NCBI RefSeq assembly: GCF_029407905.1
Contig: NC_073643.1
Location: forward strand, 29,354,001 to 29,418,000
From: Bubalus kerabau
Lineage: Eukaryota; Chordata; Mammalia; Artiodactyla; Bovidae
DNA length: 64,000 bases
Direction of reading: 5' to 3'
In this document: positions 11,082 to 22,671 of the stretch, in pieces
Layout: the number at the start of each line of letters is the position of its first letter
Numbering within the stretch: the stretch's first letter is position 1
The notes under the pieces: generated by a model
Told to the model about the DNA's origin: nothing
What the model saw: only the letters and a program-made list of their open reading frames with translations
Database searches by the model: none
Program-made: the position numbers and the translations under genes

Positions 11082-11954
11082 ACCCAGAAACTGAGAATAT
11101 ATGTAAAACTGTTTTAAGTCCACTGTCACGAGTCTTTCAGTATGTGGCACTGGAAACACATGCATATATCCCCATTCCTGCCAGAGACAGACACACATCT
11201 TCAGATACCAGCTGAGTTTACCATCATACTCGAAAGCCTCTATTAGCCTTGAAACTTTTCTGCCCTGGAGATGCTTACATTAGGTTTGAGTGAGAGATTC
11301 CAAATTTTGGAAATAACTGTATAAAATGACTTAATAAAGTGGTTCATTAACTCTAAAGAGCCGAATCGATGATTCAGCTGTAATTTGCTACGTTTGCTCC
11401 CCACACCAACCTAGGCACTGTAGGAGCAGCCACTTACTGGTTTTTGTAGGTGATACAGTTGAACTGGGATGGTGGTCTGCTGATGGCTGCAGATAAAAGG
11501 TTAATCTGTAGTTTGTGCCTGGGCCCCAGGAAAGGCAGGGACTGTTCTTGGCACCTGTACCTGCCTTTAAATGTCACCCTTCCTCTCAGATCCCCGGATC
11601 TCACAGAACCACTCATCCCCTGTATCCATAAATCCTGTAGCACATCTGCTACTCCAGTTTCCACTCTTCTCATGACTGTGTTGCACAGCTGGGCACCAAA
11701 TTTCATCATCTTTGTCCTTTTCACCCATTTTCTGTCTCTGTTCGACACATCATGTGGAGCGCTGATAAGCTAAATTTAAAGGAGAAGCTAATTCTATTTC
11801 AAGCATAATATTAAGCGCCTTGGCCTTTAGAGATCAAAAGAAATCAGATAACCCAACTAGAGGAATTCAAGAACAAGTGTAAAATCTGTTGGGTTTGTCT
11901 TTTTTCCAACTTCATGGGAGTATCCAGTAGTTATCAGTAATTGGAGGGTTGTGC
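11082..11954. other. single-copy DNA, no gene recognised
   Basis: Overlapping open frames of just over 100 codons occur on both strands at 11434-11773 in a locally GC-richer block. Neither has a recognisable domain, and an open frame on each strand over the same bases points to base composition and not coding. Confidence 0.4.
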
Positions 11955-12372
11955 ACCAGCTTTACACAGGTGTTGGTATTACAGTTGTGAATTCAACAAA
12001 GCCCCTACTTTGATGAATGTATATTCTAGCAAGGAAAATAGAGTTAAATTAAAATGTTGAACATTTTGTAACTGCAGTGCTGCAAAGCACTTTGAAGGAG
12101 AGATACAGGATGTCATGAAACATATAGTAATAGGAGTTCTAAGACAATATGAATTGAGTCAAGAAATTTCCCTCAGAAAGTGGTATTTCAGTTAGGATCT
12201 GAAGGAAAAATAGTTGAACTAAGTCCAGAGAGAGTAGAATGGCAGTTGAGGGAGAGGAAACTTGGATTCCCAGAGCTGAACATGCAGGAAGACTTCAGGT
12301 CTAGGGTGTGGCATCCTCCAGGACCAACGACAAGGTCAGTGTGGCTAGAGAAGAAGTGAGGCGGAGATGGGA
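11955..12372 (-). mobile_element. L2 LINE fragment
   Basis: On the plus strand the blocks run in reversed L2 order: attcaacaaagcccctactt, tatattctagcaagg, a gtgctgcaaagcactttgaaggagagatacagg-like section, ttaggatctgaagg, and finally aaggtcagtgtggctagag near 12332. Divergence is typical of L2. Confidence 0.7.
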
Positions 12373-12775
12373 CACCATGCATGGGACCCCCTGGGGTAAG
12401 CAGGGGGCTCTTCTCCACACAGTAGTTCAGGGACCCAGGCAATGGAGGCTCCACCATCTAGTAGCTACACCACCTAGAGCACCAGTCATCCTTAGCCACC
12501 AAGGCAGGGGAAAGAGATACTGCAGAAACTCCTGTGAGATTGTCACTGTTTCCGCCAGAGAGGGACACCTGTCACTTCTCATCATATTACCTTGCCTGAT
12601 CTAGTTATCAGACTCTACCTAATGGCAGGGGATTGGGATATTTGATGGTCATCACTGTGTGTGCCACAGAAGACTTGGGTGATTTTAAGCAAGGGACAGT
12701 CATTGTCTGGTTTTCTAAACAGGTGCCATGTAAACCACAAGCCTAATTAGAAGGGTGATGTTCTACTTTTATACC
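12373..12775. other. single-copy DNA, nothing recognised
   Basis: No gene or named repeat is recognised. The plus-strand open frame 12308-12604 (98 codons) starts inside L2 sequence and is not supported as coding. Confidence 0.4.
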
Positions 12776-12992
12776 CAGGTTTCCAGGTGGTACTAGGGGT
12801 AAAGAATCTGCCTTCCAGTACAGGACACAGAAGAGATGAGGGTTCAGTCTTTGAGTGGGAAAGATCCCCTGGAGGAGGGCAGGGCAACCCACTCCAGTAT
12901 TCTTGCCTGGAGAATGCCATGGACATAGGAGCCTGGTGGACTACATCCATGTGATTGCAAAGAGTTGGATATGACTGAAGTGACTGAGCACA
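12776..12992 (+). mobile_element. Bov-tA SINE
   Basis: Plus-strand Bov-tA with a diverged tRNA-like head (ccaggtggtactaggggtaa), the linker aagatcccctggaggagg, the body (gcctggagaatgccatggac) and a tail with agagttggatatgactgaag. It is more diverged than several other Bov-tA copies here, so probably an older insertion. Confidence 0.9.
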
Positions 12993-13867
12993 TAAGAAAT
13001 AACTAAAATGTCACAAGATGATACTGCTGTGCATCTATTATTGAGTAAAGCAAAGAATTAATAAAAAAAAAATCCTCATAGTAACCTCATGGTCAGAAGG
13101 GCAAGTTAAGACTGTGTCATATAAACTGTGTGAGTTATAATCGGTGGAATTAGCTTATATATGGGATCTTATTAAAGCTTGGGGAGCTTTTTAGGGGTAC
13201 ATCAAAAGGCTCTGTTTTTAGTCCTGTGATGCTCAATATTTTAGTTAGTAACTTGAATAAGGATTTAGAAACCATGCCATTGAAATTTTCATATTAATCT
13301 AAAGTAGAAGTAATACCAAAAGATCATGATAAATTGAGGAAAGACAAACGAAAGCTTAGGCAATCTACTTGAGCAGGGAAGACAATAAGATCTGGTTTGG
13401 GGGTCAAATAACCATCTTACTATCCAGTCGAAAAATCTGGCACTTGCAGTCCAGAAGCAATATTGTGTGAAGTGAATTGTGAGAAATAGATGGAGACTTG
13501 GTTCAGGATGAGTAAGGGATACAAGAAAAAGCTGGGGTATTCATGTGTTAAGATCAAGACAGGGTAAGCCTGATTCACAACCCCAACTGCCTTCTGGTGA
13601 AACCAGACCTCAGGTATTAATAGTTTTTTAAAAATATGCAGTAAAGTTAACCAACTGTAGGAATTAGGGTCATAGAATAGAATGCACAGATCCAGAATTT
13701 GCTCAGAGGTTTGCAGCCTGAGGCCTGTTCAAGGTCTGGGGCATCGACTCTGTTATTTTACCTCCTTATTTCAATCTCTTCACCTTCTTGGCAGATCATC
13801 TCAGTCAGTTACAGAGAGATAGCTATAGCTGCTGTTGATTAGTTTCATCCCTAGTAATGCTCCGTAG
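12993..13867. other. single-copy AT-rich DNA, nothing recognised
   Basis: I see no gene, repeat family or RNA that I can support. A short A-run lies near 13063-13072. Confidence 0.4.
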
Positions 13868-13945
13868 TAGGAGTCAGCAAGCCTTTTTTATAAAGGATCA
13901 GATAGGGACCAGTTTAGGCTTCACAGACGTTATAGGTTCCACTGC
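13868..13945 (+). mobile_element. hAT-type DNA transposon remnant
   Basis: The order gagtcagcaagcctttttta, taaaggatcagatag, ttaggcttcacagac resembles the start of a non-autonomous mammalian hAT element (consensus like gtcagcaaactttttctgtaaagggccagatag...ttaggcttt). Only the first part remains. The exact family is not resolved. Confidence 0.5.
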
Positions 13946-14395
13946 AGACCTACAGTGTGCCAGAGATTATTCTTTGGGCTGAGAAACCTGCCAGAAACGA
14001 AACAGACTTTGCTTATCACAAAGTGTACAATCTAGTAACAGGGGAGAAAAGCAAACACATCATTTGTCACAAAGGTAAAAAACATTCTGTGTCAGATGCT
14101 ATGTTGTACAAATACAGTCAGGAAGAATTTACAGTGGTCAGCTGATAACGAAGTATGAATAAAACATGTTAGGGGAAAGGGACAGAGGGATGGGATGGAA
14201 TGTGCTATTTCTTAAAAAGAGAGGAAGGGAATCATGCTTATAAGGTGAAATTTGAACATAAGATGTAAAAGTAGGAAAGGCGTGCAACATAGAAATATTC
14301 CAAATTTATGGAAATAGTTCTAAAGACAGAAGTAAGGCTAAGCCAGGATGCTGAAGAACTCTGGGGATGTGAGGGTGTTCAAGGGGGATAAAGAC
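13946..14395 (-). mobile_element. L2 LINE fragment
   Basis: Reversed L2 order is visible: ctacagtgtgccagagatta, acaatctagtaacagggga, tgtgctatttcttaaa, ataaggtgaaatttgaaca, then gcaacatagaaatattcc. The open frame 13957-14145 falls inside this repeat and is not a gene. Confidence 0.6.
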
Positions 14396-14744
14396 AGCAA
14401 ATAATATAATGCCACATCCCCCTACTTCCCAAACCATGTATTTCTATTTCTCCCTTCTATCCTATCAGAGGTAAAATTGTTAAGTCCCCAGTGAACACCC
14501 TCTTGATCTCCTTCACCCAGATAGAGAACCCTTTGCTCTCATTTTCTTTTATGTTGCCATAGCAAATTATCTGAAAGAGTAACTCATGTAAAAATATAAA
14601 GTGTGAAGTGTTTCCACTCTCAGAATATTTTTACAAAAGTTATATTCCAAAGGAGGATAGATCTAATGACATAAATCTGAAATTAGCAAAGGCAAGAAAC
14701 TGCAATAGGCTGATCAAAAAATATTCACACATCCATCTTATCAT
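14396..14744. other. single-copy DNA, nothing recognised
   Basis: No gene or repeat recognised. Confidence 0.4.
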
Positions 14745-14955
14745 ACGTGTTTATTGTGGATAGTGTGAGGAACTCAGGTCTATACTTAAATTGTGTCTCT
14801 GGGTCTGCTATTACATCCTGGAATGACTGAAGTTTAAGTCTTTTTACCCTAATGGGCGTTAGTTTTGTCTTGTGTAAATTAACGGGTTGGGCTATAGCCA
14901 GAATGACAACTATTAATATCTCCATCAGCTCTACCCCATTTCTACACTCATGGTG
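14745..14955 (+). mobile_element. MIR-like SINE (MIR3/MIRb type), tentative
   Basis: The core region looks like the 3' half of a MIR subfamily: aagtctttttaccctaatgg, gttttgtcttgtgtaaatta, acgggttgggctatagccag, then a tctccatcagctctacccc stretch. The match is by block order only and is quite diverged. Confidence 0.45.
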
Positions 14956-15271
14956 GACACAGAAGTTTATCATGGCTCATTTTGCTCAGAACCCAGACAG
15001 AACATGAGAATCCTACTTAACACAGTATTCCCAATGACCATGCCCAATCAATGACCCTGGAGATGAAACTTATTTGACCTTTATGAATATTAATCCCTAA
15101 GACTCGTTCTATTTTTAAAACTAAATATCTAAGTTGGACCTTTGAATATAGGCAATGAGCAACTGGTGAATAATTCCTTATATCAGATGAGCAAAGAAAA
15201 TTTTACAAATGCATTCCAGAACTGTTCTTCTTTTTGTCAGCCTTCCTGACCTAGGCATGCTAGCTCTAGCT

Positions 15272-16985
15272 AGTTCAGTCACTCAGTCATGTCATACTCT
15301 TTGAGACCCCATGGACTGCAGCGCCCAGGCCTCCCTGTCCATCACCAACTCCCGGAGTTTACTCAAACTCATGTCCAATAAGTCGGTGATGCCATCCAAC
15401 CACCTAATCCTCTGTCATCCCCTTCTCCTCCTGCCTTCAACCCTTCCCAGTATCACAGTCTTTTCAAATGAGTCAGTTCTTTGCATCAGGTGGCCAAAGT
15501 ATTGGAGTTTCAGCTTCAGCATCAGTCCTTCCAATGAATATTCAGGACTGATTTCCTTTAGGATGGACTGGTTGGATCTCCTTGCAGTCCAAGGAACTCT
15601 CAGGAGTCTTCTCCAATACTGCAGTTCAAAAGCATCAATTCTTCAGCACTCAGCTTTCTTTACAGCCCAACTCTCACATCTATACATGACTACTGGAAAA
15701 ACCATAGCTTTGACTAGACAGACCTTTGTTGGCAAAGTAATGTCTCTGCTTTTTAATATGCTATCTAGGTTAGTAATAGCTTTTCTTCCAAGGGGCAAGC
15801 GTCTTTTAATTTCATGGCTGCAGTCACCATCTGCAGTGATTTTGGAGACCCCCAAAAATAAAGTCTCTCACTGTTTCCACTGTTTCCCCATCTATTTGCC
15901 ATGAAGTGATGTGGTCAGATGCCATGATCTTAGCTTTCTGAATGTTGAGTTTTAAGCCAAAATTTTAACTCTTTTCTTTCATTTTCCTCAAGAGGCTCTT
16001 TTGTTCTTCACTTCCTGTGAAATGAAGTGAAGTGTGGTGTCATCTGCATATCTGAGGTTATTGATATTTCTCCCGGCAATCTTGATTCCAATTTGTGCTT
16101 CATCCAGCCCAGAGTTTCTCATGATGTACTCTGCATATAAGTTAAATAAGCAGGGTGGCAGTATACATCCTTGACATACTTCTTTCCCAATTTGGAACCA
16201 GTCTGTTGTTCCATGTCCAGTTCTAACTGTTGCTTCTTGACCAGCATACAGATTTCTTAGGAGGCAGATCAGCTGGTCTGGTATTCCCATCTCTTTCAGA
16301 ATTTTCCAGAGTTTGCTGTGATCCACACAATCAAAGGACTTGGCATAGTCAATAAAGCAGAAGTGGATGCTTTTCTGGAACTCTCTTGCTTTTTTTTAAA
16401 AATTTTTTTAATTTTTTATTTTTTTATTAAATTTTATTTTATTTTTAAACTTTACATAATTGTATTAGTTTTGCCAAATATCAAAATGAATCCACCACAG
16501 GTATACATGTGTTCCCCATCCTGAACCTTCCTCCCTCCTCCCTCCCCATACCATCTCTTGCTTTTTTGATGATACAACGGATGTTGGCAATTTGATCTCT
16601 GGTTCCTCTGCCTTTTCTAAATCCAACTTGAACATCTGGAATTTCGTGTTTCACAAACTGTTGAAGCCTGTCTTGGAGAATTTTGTGCATTACTTTGCTA
16701 GTGTGTGAGTTGAGTGCAATTGTGTGGTAGTTTGAGCATTCTTTGGTATTGCCTTTCTTTGGGATTGGAATGAAAATGACATTTTCCAGTCCTGTGGCCA
16801 CTGCTGAGTTTTCCAAATTTGCTGGCATATTGAGTGCAGCACTTTAACAGCATAATCTTTTAGGATTTGAAATAGCTCAACTGGAATTCCATCACCTCCA
16901 CTAGCTTTGTTTGAAGTGATGTTTCCTAAGGCCCAATTGACTTCACATTCCAGGATGGCTACCTCTAAGTGAGTGATCACACACA
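15272..16985 (-). mobile_element. long BovB LINE copy, interrupted by L1
   Basis: This is the longest BovB in the window, on the reverse strand from the 3' tail (agttcagtcactcagtcatg) to upstream sequence near 16985. A minus-strand frame at 15988-16326 keeps the reverse transcriptase core with INNLRYADDTTL (YADD codons at 16039-16050) and, upstream, MDHSKLWKILKEMGIP. Further upstream, LRQFVKHEIPDVQVGFRKGRGTRD-like sequence appears on the right of the inserted L1. Stops and frameshifts break the frame, so it is a dead copy. A 158-base L1 end (16396-16553) splits it. Confidence 0.93.
16396..16553 (-). mobile_element. young ruminant L1 3' end inserted in BovB
   Basis: A T-rich tract (the reversed poly-A tail) is followed by the reversed L1 3' end: aactttacataattgtatta, gttttgccaaatatcaaaat, ccaccacaggtatacatgtg, ccctcctccctcccc. 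A perfect 14-base target duplication, tctcttgctttttt, flanks it at 16382-16395 and 16554-16567. This gives exact limits and shows target-primed insertion into an existing BovB. The same L1 end starts near 63745. Confidence 0.93.
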
Positions 16986-18534
16986 TCATATCACATCCAT
17001 CACAGCTTTGTAGTTAATGACATAAATCTACTCTAATTTTATTTGTCGGATCTTTGAAGCCATACATTATAAACTGGGAGTGATTTGGAGTTAAAAAAAT
17101 TAAAATGCCTCTCTACCTGGAGGAAAAGAAATTGCATAAAAGGTAAAAAGAAAAAAAATAGTAACCATTCAAGTAAAAGTTGGCCGGTGAACAGGAATAA
17201 TGGAAGCTGTTCATGAAATGATTGATGCACAAATAAAATTCAGCACCTGACATTTTCCTTATTGTCTTTTCAGAGTGGCTTGTTGGCAGCCTGTATTTTT
17301 TTCTTCTTGTATGAAGCCCCATCCCTGAGGGTCCCTTTTGACCATCCACACAGTTCTCACAGAGGAAAGCGGACTGTCTGAGGCACTGTTTCCTGGACTG
17401 TTATGCTCCCAGGGAAAGTTAATAGATCAAGTTTAAAGGCTGTCTGTAAAGTTGGTGGCCTTTTGAAGTAATCAAAACAAGGGGAAAAGAAAAAAAAAAA
17501 AACATTGTACCTTAACAAGGTCTAAAATCGACTTTATCAGGAATTTCCAATGGATGAGACAAACTTGCTGTGTTTTTTAAACTTTGTCTGCCTTTGAACC
17601 AATGAAGCTGAGCTCTAGAATGAATTCATTGATTCCTGGAATCTTAAGCACTCATTCTTCTCCTGTAATATTGTCAGATGCAATCCATGACAGAAAATAA
17701 ACTGTTTACTTCCTAGGTCACAGATAAGAGTCTGGAGAAGGATGAGACACATATTTTGTACTTTCTCTTCAAGTCACCCTCTGGTCCCCTCAGCACCCAT
17801 CACAGGTGGCCTCATGTTACTCCTTTATCAATTTGCTCTTTTTCCCTCTTCTGTCTTCCATCTCCTTTCTACAACGCTTCTGGCTTCCTGATCTATTTTG
17901 ATTCTCTGTCACCCAACAGACTTAAGTCTTTCATGTATTTTATAGTGAAGCAGCTAAAATAGTAATGACACGTCTACAAATAATTGACTATATTTTATAA
18001 CATAACTTTGATTTGTTTGAATGAAAAACAAAGTTATTCTATTCCCTGTTTTACCAGTTAATCCCTCGGATCAGGGAAGAATGAACGGGTGAGAAGATTC
18101 TGAGGGAAGAAAGATCCAATTCATGCAACACAGGAGCATTGCTGTGGCGGAGGCCTGCCTGGAGGTAAGGTTACAGCCCTCTTGATGCTCGCCCACAAGC
18201 AGTTATTATTACCTGAGGATAACCCAGGTTCCCAGCACCGGGACCCCGAGGAAGGCAGGGGAACCAGGCTCAGCAGCGAATCATTTCTTTTGATGTGATG
18301 CCTTTTATATGTAGGGTCACATAATTTCTTTCAGAATCTGATAAAAATTACATAAAGTTTCTCTAGAAAAATGCAGTTTCCTAGATTCATGCCTTCCCTT
18401 GAGTATATTTGAAGAAATCAATGATCCTGAGTTTATGCTAGAAGGTTAGGAGCTGTCATAAGTAATCACCAAAAAGTTAATTTTATATTGACTTTCTTTC
18501 ATGTTCTCTTTACCCACTGCCTTCTCAGACTTAA
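16986..18534. other. single-copy DNA, no gene recognised
   Basis: A poly-A run lies near 17490-17505. Short open frames (for example 17756-17962 plus) lack recognisable domains. I see no named repeat. Confidence 0.4.
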
Positions 18535-18738
18535 GGCATTGTGACATGGAGGTTAGGAACTTTAAGACAGAAGTTCTTAGACTCAAACTCTGACCCTGTC
18601 TTCACTTCCTGACCTTGAGCACATTACTTAACTGACCTGAGCCTCTGTTTTCCTCCAGTAAAATGGGATAACAATGTCATCATACTGTGTCCATGTTAAG
18701 AGCCATGTTTAACCTAGCAGAGCCTAAGCATTCAATAA
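18535..18738 (+). mobile_element. MIR SINE
   Basis: MIR order on the plus strand: gacatggaggttaggaactt, gactcaaactctgaccctg, the central cttgagcacattacttaact, cctctgttttcctcc, agtaaaatgggataacaatg, and the tail gcattcaataaacagg. A Bov-tA follows immediately. Confidence 0.85.
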
Positions 18739-18744
18739 ACAGGA

Positions 18745-18956
18745 AGCTCAAGGTGGCTCAGTGGTAAATAATGCACCTGCCAGTGCAGAAGATGTAAGGG
18801 ACACAGGTTCTATCCTTAGAACAGCAAGATCCCCTGGAGTAGGAAATGCCAACCCACTCCAGTACTCTTGCTGGGAAATCCCATGGACAGATGAGCCTGG
18901 TAGACTACAGTCCATGGGGCTACAAAGAGTTGGACACGACTGAGCAACTGAACATG
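18745..18956 (+). mobile_element. Bov-tA SINE
   Basis: Plus-strand Bov-tA. The pol III box A region is aaggtggctcagtggtaaat and box B is near caggttctatcc. The body is agtccatggggctacaaaga and the tail is gttggacacgactgagcaac. Confidence 0.92.
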
Positions 18957-19299
18957 CAGCCAACATTTCACTATTTCCAAAACATAAAATGGATTTGATT
19001 ATTTTTTCCTGTTACTTGTATAATTAAATCATTTATTTTTTTTAATGAATTTCAATTAACATGATCAGAGCACTTTTGATGAGGAGGAAGACTAGTTTTT
19101 TCCTACCCTGAACTCTAAAATATCTTGTTTGTTTTAATAAATGGAACTCAGAGCTCCTATGCAGTTCTGATCTCTTGTAACCTGTGGAGTTAGACACAGT
19201 CATTGACTCTTTCACAGATGAGCTGCTGATGAAAGCACAGAGGGCGATCCCATGAATGCAGAAGGAGCATTGATTTGTCTCAGAAGGGCTGGTGCTAGC

Positions 19300-19435
19300 A
19301 CTCTGACTGTTGGCTTCATGGCCTGGGGGAAGCGAGTTTACTGCTCAGAGCCCCAGCTTCCTCAGTGATAAATTAGGCATCACTCTGAGGGTTGAAGATA
19401 TGCGTACACTTAATGAATGTCGTTGTTACTATGCC
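19300..19435 (+). mobile_element. MIR SINE 3' part
   Basis: Diverged MIR: agcgagtttactgctcagag, ccccagcttcctcagtgata, aattaggcatcactctgag, gggttgaagatatgcgtaca, matching the central domain and 3' half in order. Confidence 0.55.
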
Positions 19436-19504
19436 TCCATCTCAATTCCCACCAGATTTGTTATTTCCTGGGGAGAGCGGAGGCTAGACTATAGCAGTAA
19501 CTTT

Positions 19505-19775
19505 AACCTTATTATGTCCTTTGGCATGATCTTTCTAAACACAAATCTGATCAAGTCCTTCCCCTTCATAAACCCCTGAAGGGATCCCTTCAGAGAAAGT
19601 TCTGCTCCCCCAGAATCATGGGCAGGATTCACCATGGCCCAGACCTCCACACCCAACCCACTGTCCCTCTCCGACCACTGCTGTCCACAAAGCATCCCAC
19701 ACTCAGGCTGGACAACCCTGGGTCTCTCCTCCTCATACCTGGCATTTTCTTCACATTCATGTTTTAAAGTGATAC
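19505..19775 (+). mobile_element. L2 LINE fragment
   Basis: The pattern matches the L2 stretch upstream of its terminus: atctgatcaagtccttcccc, ttcataaacccctgaaggg, ccatggcccagacctccac, and tccctctccgaccactgct. The open frame on the minus strand here has no gene-like features. Confidence 0.55.
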
Positions 19776-20324
19776 CAAATTATGCTATTCTTAGATAAAG
19801 GCAGCATTTTGACAAAAACTGAAATTCAACAGCTCAGCCCCAAATCCTTGGGTAGTAGAACAACGAGACGCTGGAAAAATGAGTATATCCCCCTTTTTCT
19901 CGAAACTTTTTTTGCTGTAAATAATTGTCTTTGGATAACTCTAGGAACAGCTACCCTGTGACTTTAAAAAATTCCTCTGTTTTGGGGTTTGAGGACCTGA
20001 GTGTTACTCATTTTAAGAGGAAGGAAATGGGCAGTGCTTTCTCCTCATTTGTTCTGTGTATATTACTGATGTGATACTTGTATGATAGAATAACTTACCA
20101 CCACGATAGACAATATATGCTGAATATAAGGTTCAATTTCTCTGCCTAAATTGTTTTGTTCCTTAAAAGCAAATGTTACCTGGTACTCAAGTTGTCATAA
20201 AGTGTCTCAGATTAAAGGTTTTGCAGAAGGGGGATCCCTCCCAGGGCCCATGAGTGAGCTCTTGTCTAATACTTGAAAGTGAATTGTCCAAAGAGACACA
20301 TAGGCTGACAAAGCAAAAGACTTT

Positions 20325-20611
20325 AAAAAAAAAAGTATTACTTTATTTTTGGGTGTGCTGGGTCTTTGCTGCCATGCACAGGCTTTCTCTAGTTGTGGCA
20401 AGCAGGGGCTACTCTTCCTTGCAATGCAAGGCTTTCTCATTTCAGTGGCCTTTCTTATTGTGGAGCATGGACCCCAGGCACTCCGGCTCAGTAGTTGTGG
20501 CTCACGAGTGTAATTGCTCTGCTGCATGTGGGGTCTTCCCGGACCACAAGTGGAACCCATGTCCCCAGCGTTGTCAGTCAGATTCTTACCACTTGACCAT
20601 TAGGAAAGTCT
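20325..20611 (-). mobile_element. CHR-type cetartiodactyl SINE
   Basis: Reverse-strand CHR-type SINE: tttgggtgtgctgggtcttt, tttctctagttgtggcaagc, ggggctactcttccttgc, then the reversed tRNA head (ggaccacaagtggaaccca, gattcttaccacttgacca). A perfect 16-base target duplication, caaagcaaaagacttt, lies at 20309-20324 and 20612-20627. This family predates Bov-tA and is shared by whales, hippos and ruminants. Open frames on both strands here are spurious. Confidence 0.92.
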
Positions 20612-20764
20612 CAAAGCAAAAGACTTTCTTGGGCATAGGGAAGGGGTGCTGAGTGGAGAGCAGCAGGTTAAGGGAACACAGCAGAAGTTTTGCTACATGG
20701 CAGTTCAGTAATGGGATTAGTTTCTGGCTTGTCTCTGGCCAGTCATCTTTCTTGGCTCATATTT

Positions 20765-20937
20765 GGTCTGATTCAGCTCAGTGGTAAAGAACACATCTGC
20801 CAATGAAGCAGAGCAGGTTTAATCCCAAGATCCCCTGGAGAAGGAAATAGCAACCCACTCCACGGATAGAGGAACCTGGCAGGCCTCAGTCCACAGGGTC
20901 ACAAAAAGTCAGAGACGACTTAGCGATTGAGCACACA
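20765..20937 (+). mobile_element. Bov-tA SINE, internally shortened
   Basis: Head (cagctcagtggtaaagaaca), linker (agatcccctggagaaggaaa) and tail (gtcagagacgacttagcga) are present. About 30 bases of the usual body, from ccagtattcttgcctggag, are missing between actcca and cggatagagg. Confidence 0.88.
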
Positions 20938-21218
20938 CACAGCCATAGAGTCCTTCCTGGTTACACAGAGCACCTCTTAGCCAAGAGGGATACCAGCGTG
21001 AAGGATTCTGGGAAGGTGGCAGGACAGCATTATGGGCTGGCATCTCCCCCCTCCTTCTGACGCCTCCCAAATTCTCCCTGTTAGTTTTCAGCAGCAGCGC
21101 CATGTTAATTATTCAGGCCTCCTATAGTGAGATAACCCAGGCTAGCAGTTATTATTGTGGCTGGTCAAGTCAGGCAGTTTCGGTCAACGGTTCCCTAATA
21201 CAGGTATGTTCAAATATT

Positions 21219-21824
21219 TGTTTCCTGTCACAAATTCAGAGTCCTAGCAAAGCAAATTTATCATCTCACAGTTCCATGGTTGGAAGTCCAATATGGTCTC
21301 TCAGGGCTAAAATCACAGTGTCAGGATGACTATTTTCCTATCTAGAGGTTTCTTTCTGGGGAAAATCAATTCCTTGGCTCATTCAGGCTGTTGTTAAGTG
21401 TCAGTTCCCTATGGTTATGAGACAGGGGCCCCTGTTACCTTACTGGCTGTCAGCTGAAGACTGTTCCCAGCTTCTAAAAGTTTCCCTCATGAGCCTTCCT
21501 CCATTGTCAAAGACAGCAGGGCCAGTGGAGAGCACTTCTCATGTTTCAAATCTCCCAGCCTCTTCTTGTGTCATTTCTTCTCTTTGACTAATTTTCAACC
21601 TCACTCCTTTGCTTGAAAAGACCCTCGTGATTATTTTGGGCCTGTTTGTATCATCTAGGATTATCTCTTTTTTTAAGATCAGCTGATTAGCAATTTTAAT
21701 TCTTCTGCAAATTTAATTCTCATTTGCCGTATAAGCTAACGTATTCAAACTAACATATTTTCAAATTCTGAGGACAAAGACATGGACATCTTTGGAGTAG
21801 GGGGTGCTATTCAATTTACAACAT
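21219..21824 (+). mobile_element. ancient interspersed repeat, family unresolved
   Basis: Contains the same ordered blocks as the copy at 28274-28655: a caaatttatcatctcacagt block, ggttggaagtccaatatgg, a middle section, and an ending in attctgaggacaaagac followed by caatttacaac. It is longer and more diverged than the other copies. Family not named. Confidence 0.5.
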
Positions 21825-22516
21825 CTCTCAGTTACCTTTTTTTAATCAAATGAAGAACTGTTTGAAGGTCTACATTAGCTAGAGATGACCGCAATCAACG
21901 CTAGTTGGAAAAGGTCACAGGGGCCAGAAAGCAGAATTGTTAACAAGTGAGGCAAGATGTGGACATTTAACAAAGGTTTGGTAATTATCCTGGTATATGT
22001 GACCTTAGAATTGCAAGCATTGGATGCCTGTTGTAAACAAGCTTTTTCAGGTTACTTTAAAGGCCACCCAGTAATTGGAGAGCATGACTTTACACCTACA
22101 GAATGAACAAGAAACCAGCTCTTCTCAGGTTATGTGAATGAATACTTGTGGCTTGGGATAAAATTCTCTATTGACATCCTCTTACATGGATTTAAAAAGT
22201 CTTGAAGAAATTAGAGAGAAATGGAGCTGTCAGAAAAATGTCTTGGATGATGCAAACCGTAGCTCTGGTGGTGACAAAGACATTAGTGTTAAAGACCATT
22301 GGGAAGAACTTCAAAAAATCATGTTCATAAAATGTGAGCGTATGAAACCAATAATTTAAAATTAACATATAGAAGCAATTTAAATATGCATCAGGTAGTA
22401 ATTTAAAAATCATAAGTCAACAAATAGTTCAGGATTTTTTTTTTAAATAGCATCATTGGAAAAAAACAAATTCACTATATGCTTAAGATTGCCTAATATG
22501 TAGTATTTAGCTATAA
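21825..22516. other. single-copy DNA with an unrecognised short frame
   Basis: A plus-strand frame at 22171-22359 (62 codons) encodes a charged peptide including LKSLEEIREKWSCQKNVLDD. It looks somewhat protein-like, but I cannot assign a family and see no splice or promoter context. It may be chance or a decayed retrocopy. Confidence 0.35.
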
Positions 22517-22528
22517 CAGAGTTGAATT

Positions 22529-22659
22529 GGAGAAGGAAATGCCAACCCACTCCAGTATTCTTGCCTGGAGAATCCCAGGGACAAAGGAGCCTGGTGGGCT
22601 GCTGTCTATGGGGTCCCACAAAGTCAGATACAACTAAAGTGGCTTAGCAGCAGTAGCAG
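22529..22659 (+). mobile_element. Bov-A2-type SINE monomer
   Basis: Starts ggagaaggaaatgccaaccc and ends with an AGC-rich tail (gcttagcagcagtagcagc), typical of Bov-A2. A perfect 12-base target duplication, cagagttgaatt, lies at 22517-22528 and 22660-22671, so the monomer itself was the inserted unit. Confidence 0.93.
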
Positions 22660-22671
22660 CAGAGTTGAATT

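Noticed and set aside
11434..11773. Overlapping frames of more than 100 codons on both strands
   Set aside because: Both strands are open over the same GC-richer bases and neither is recognised; better explained by composition.
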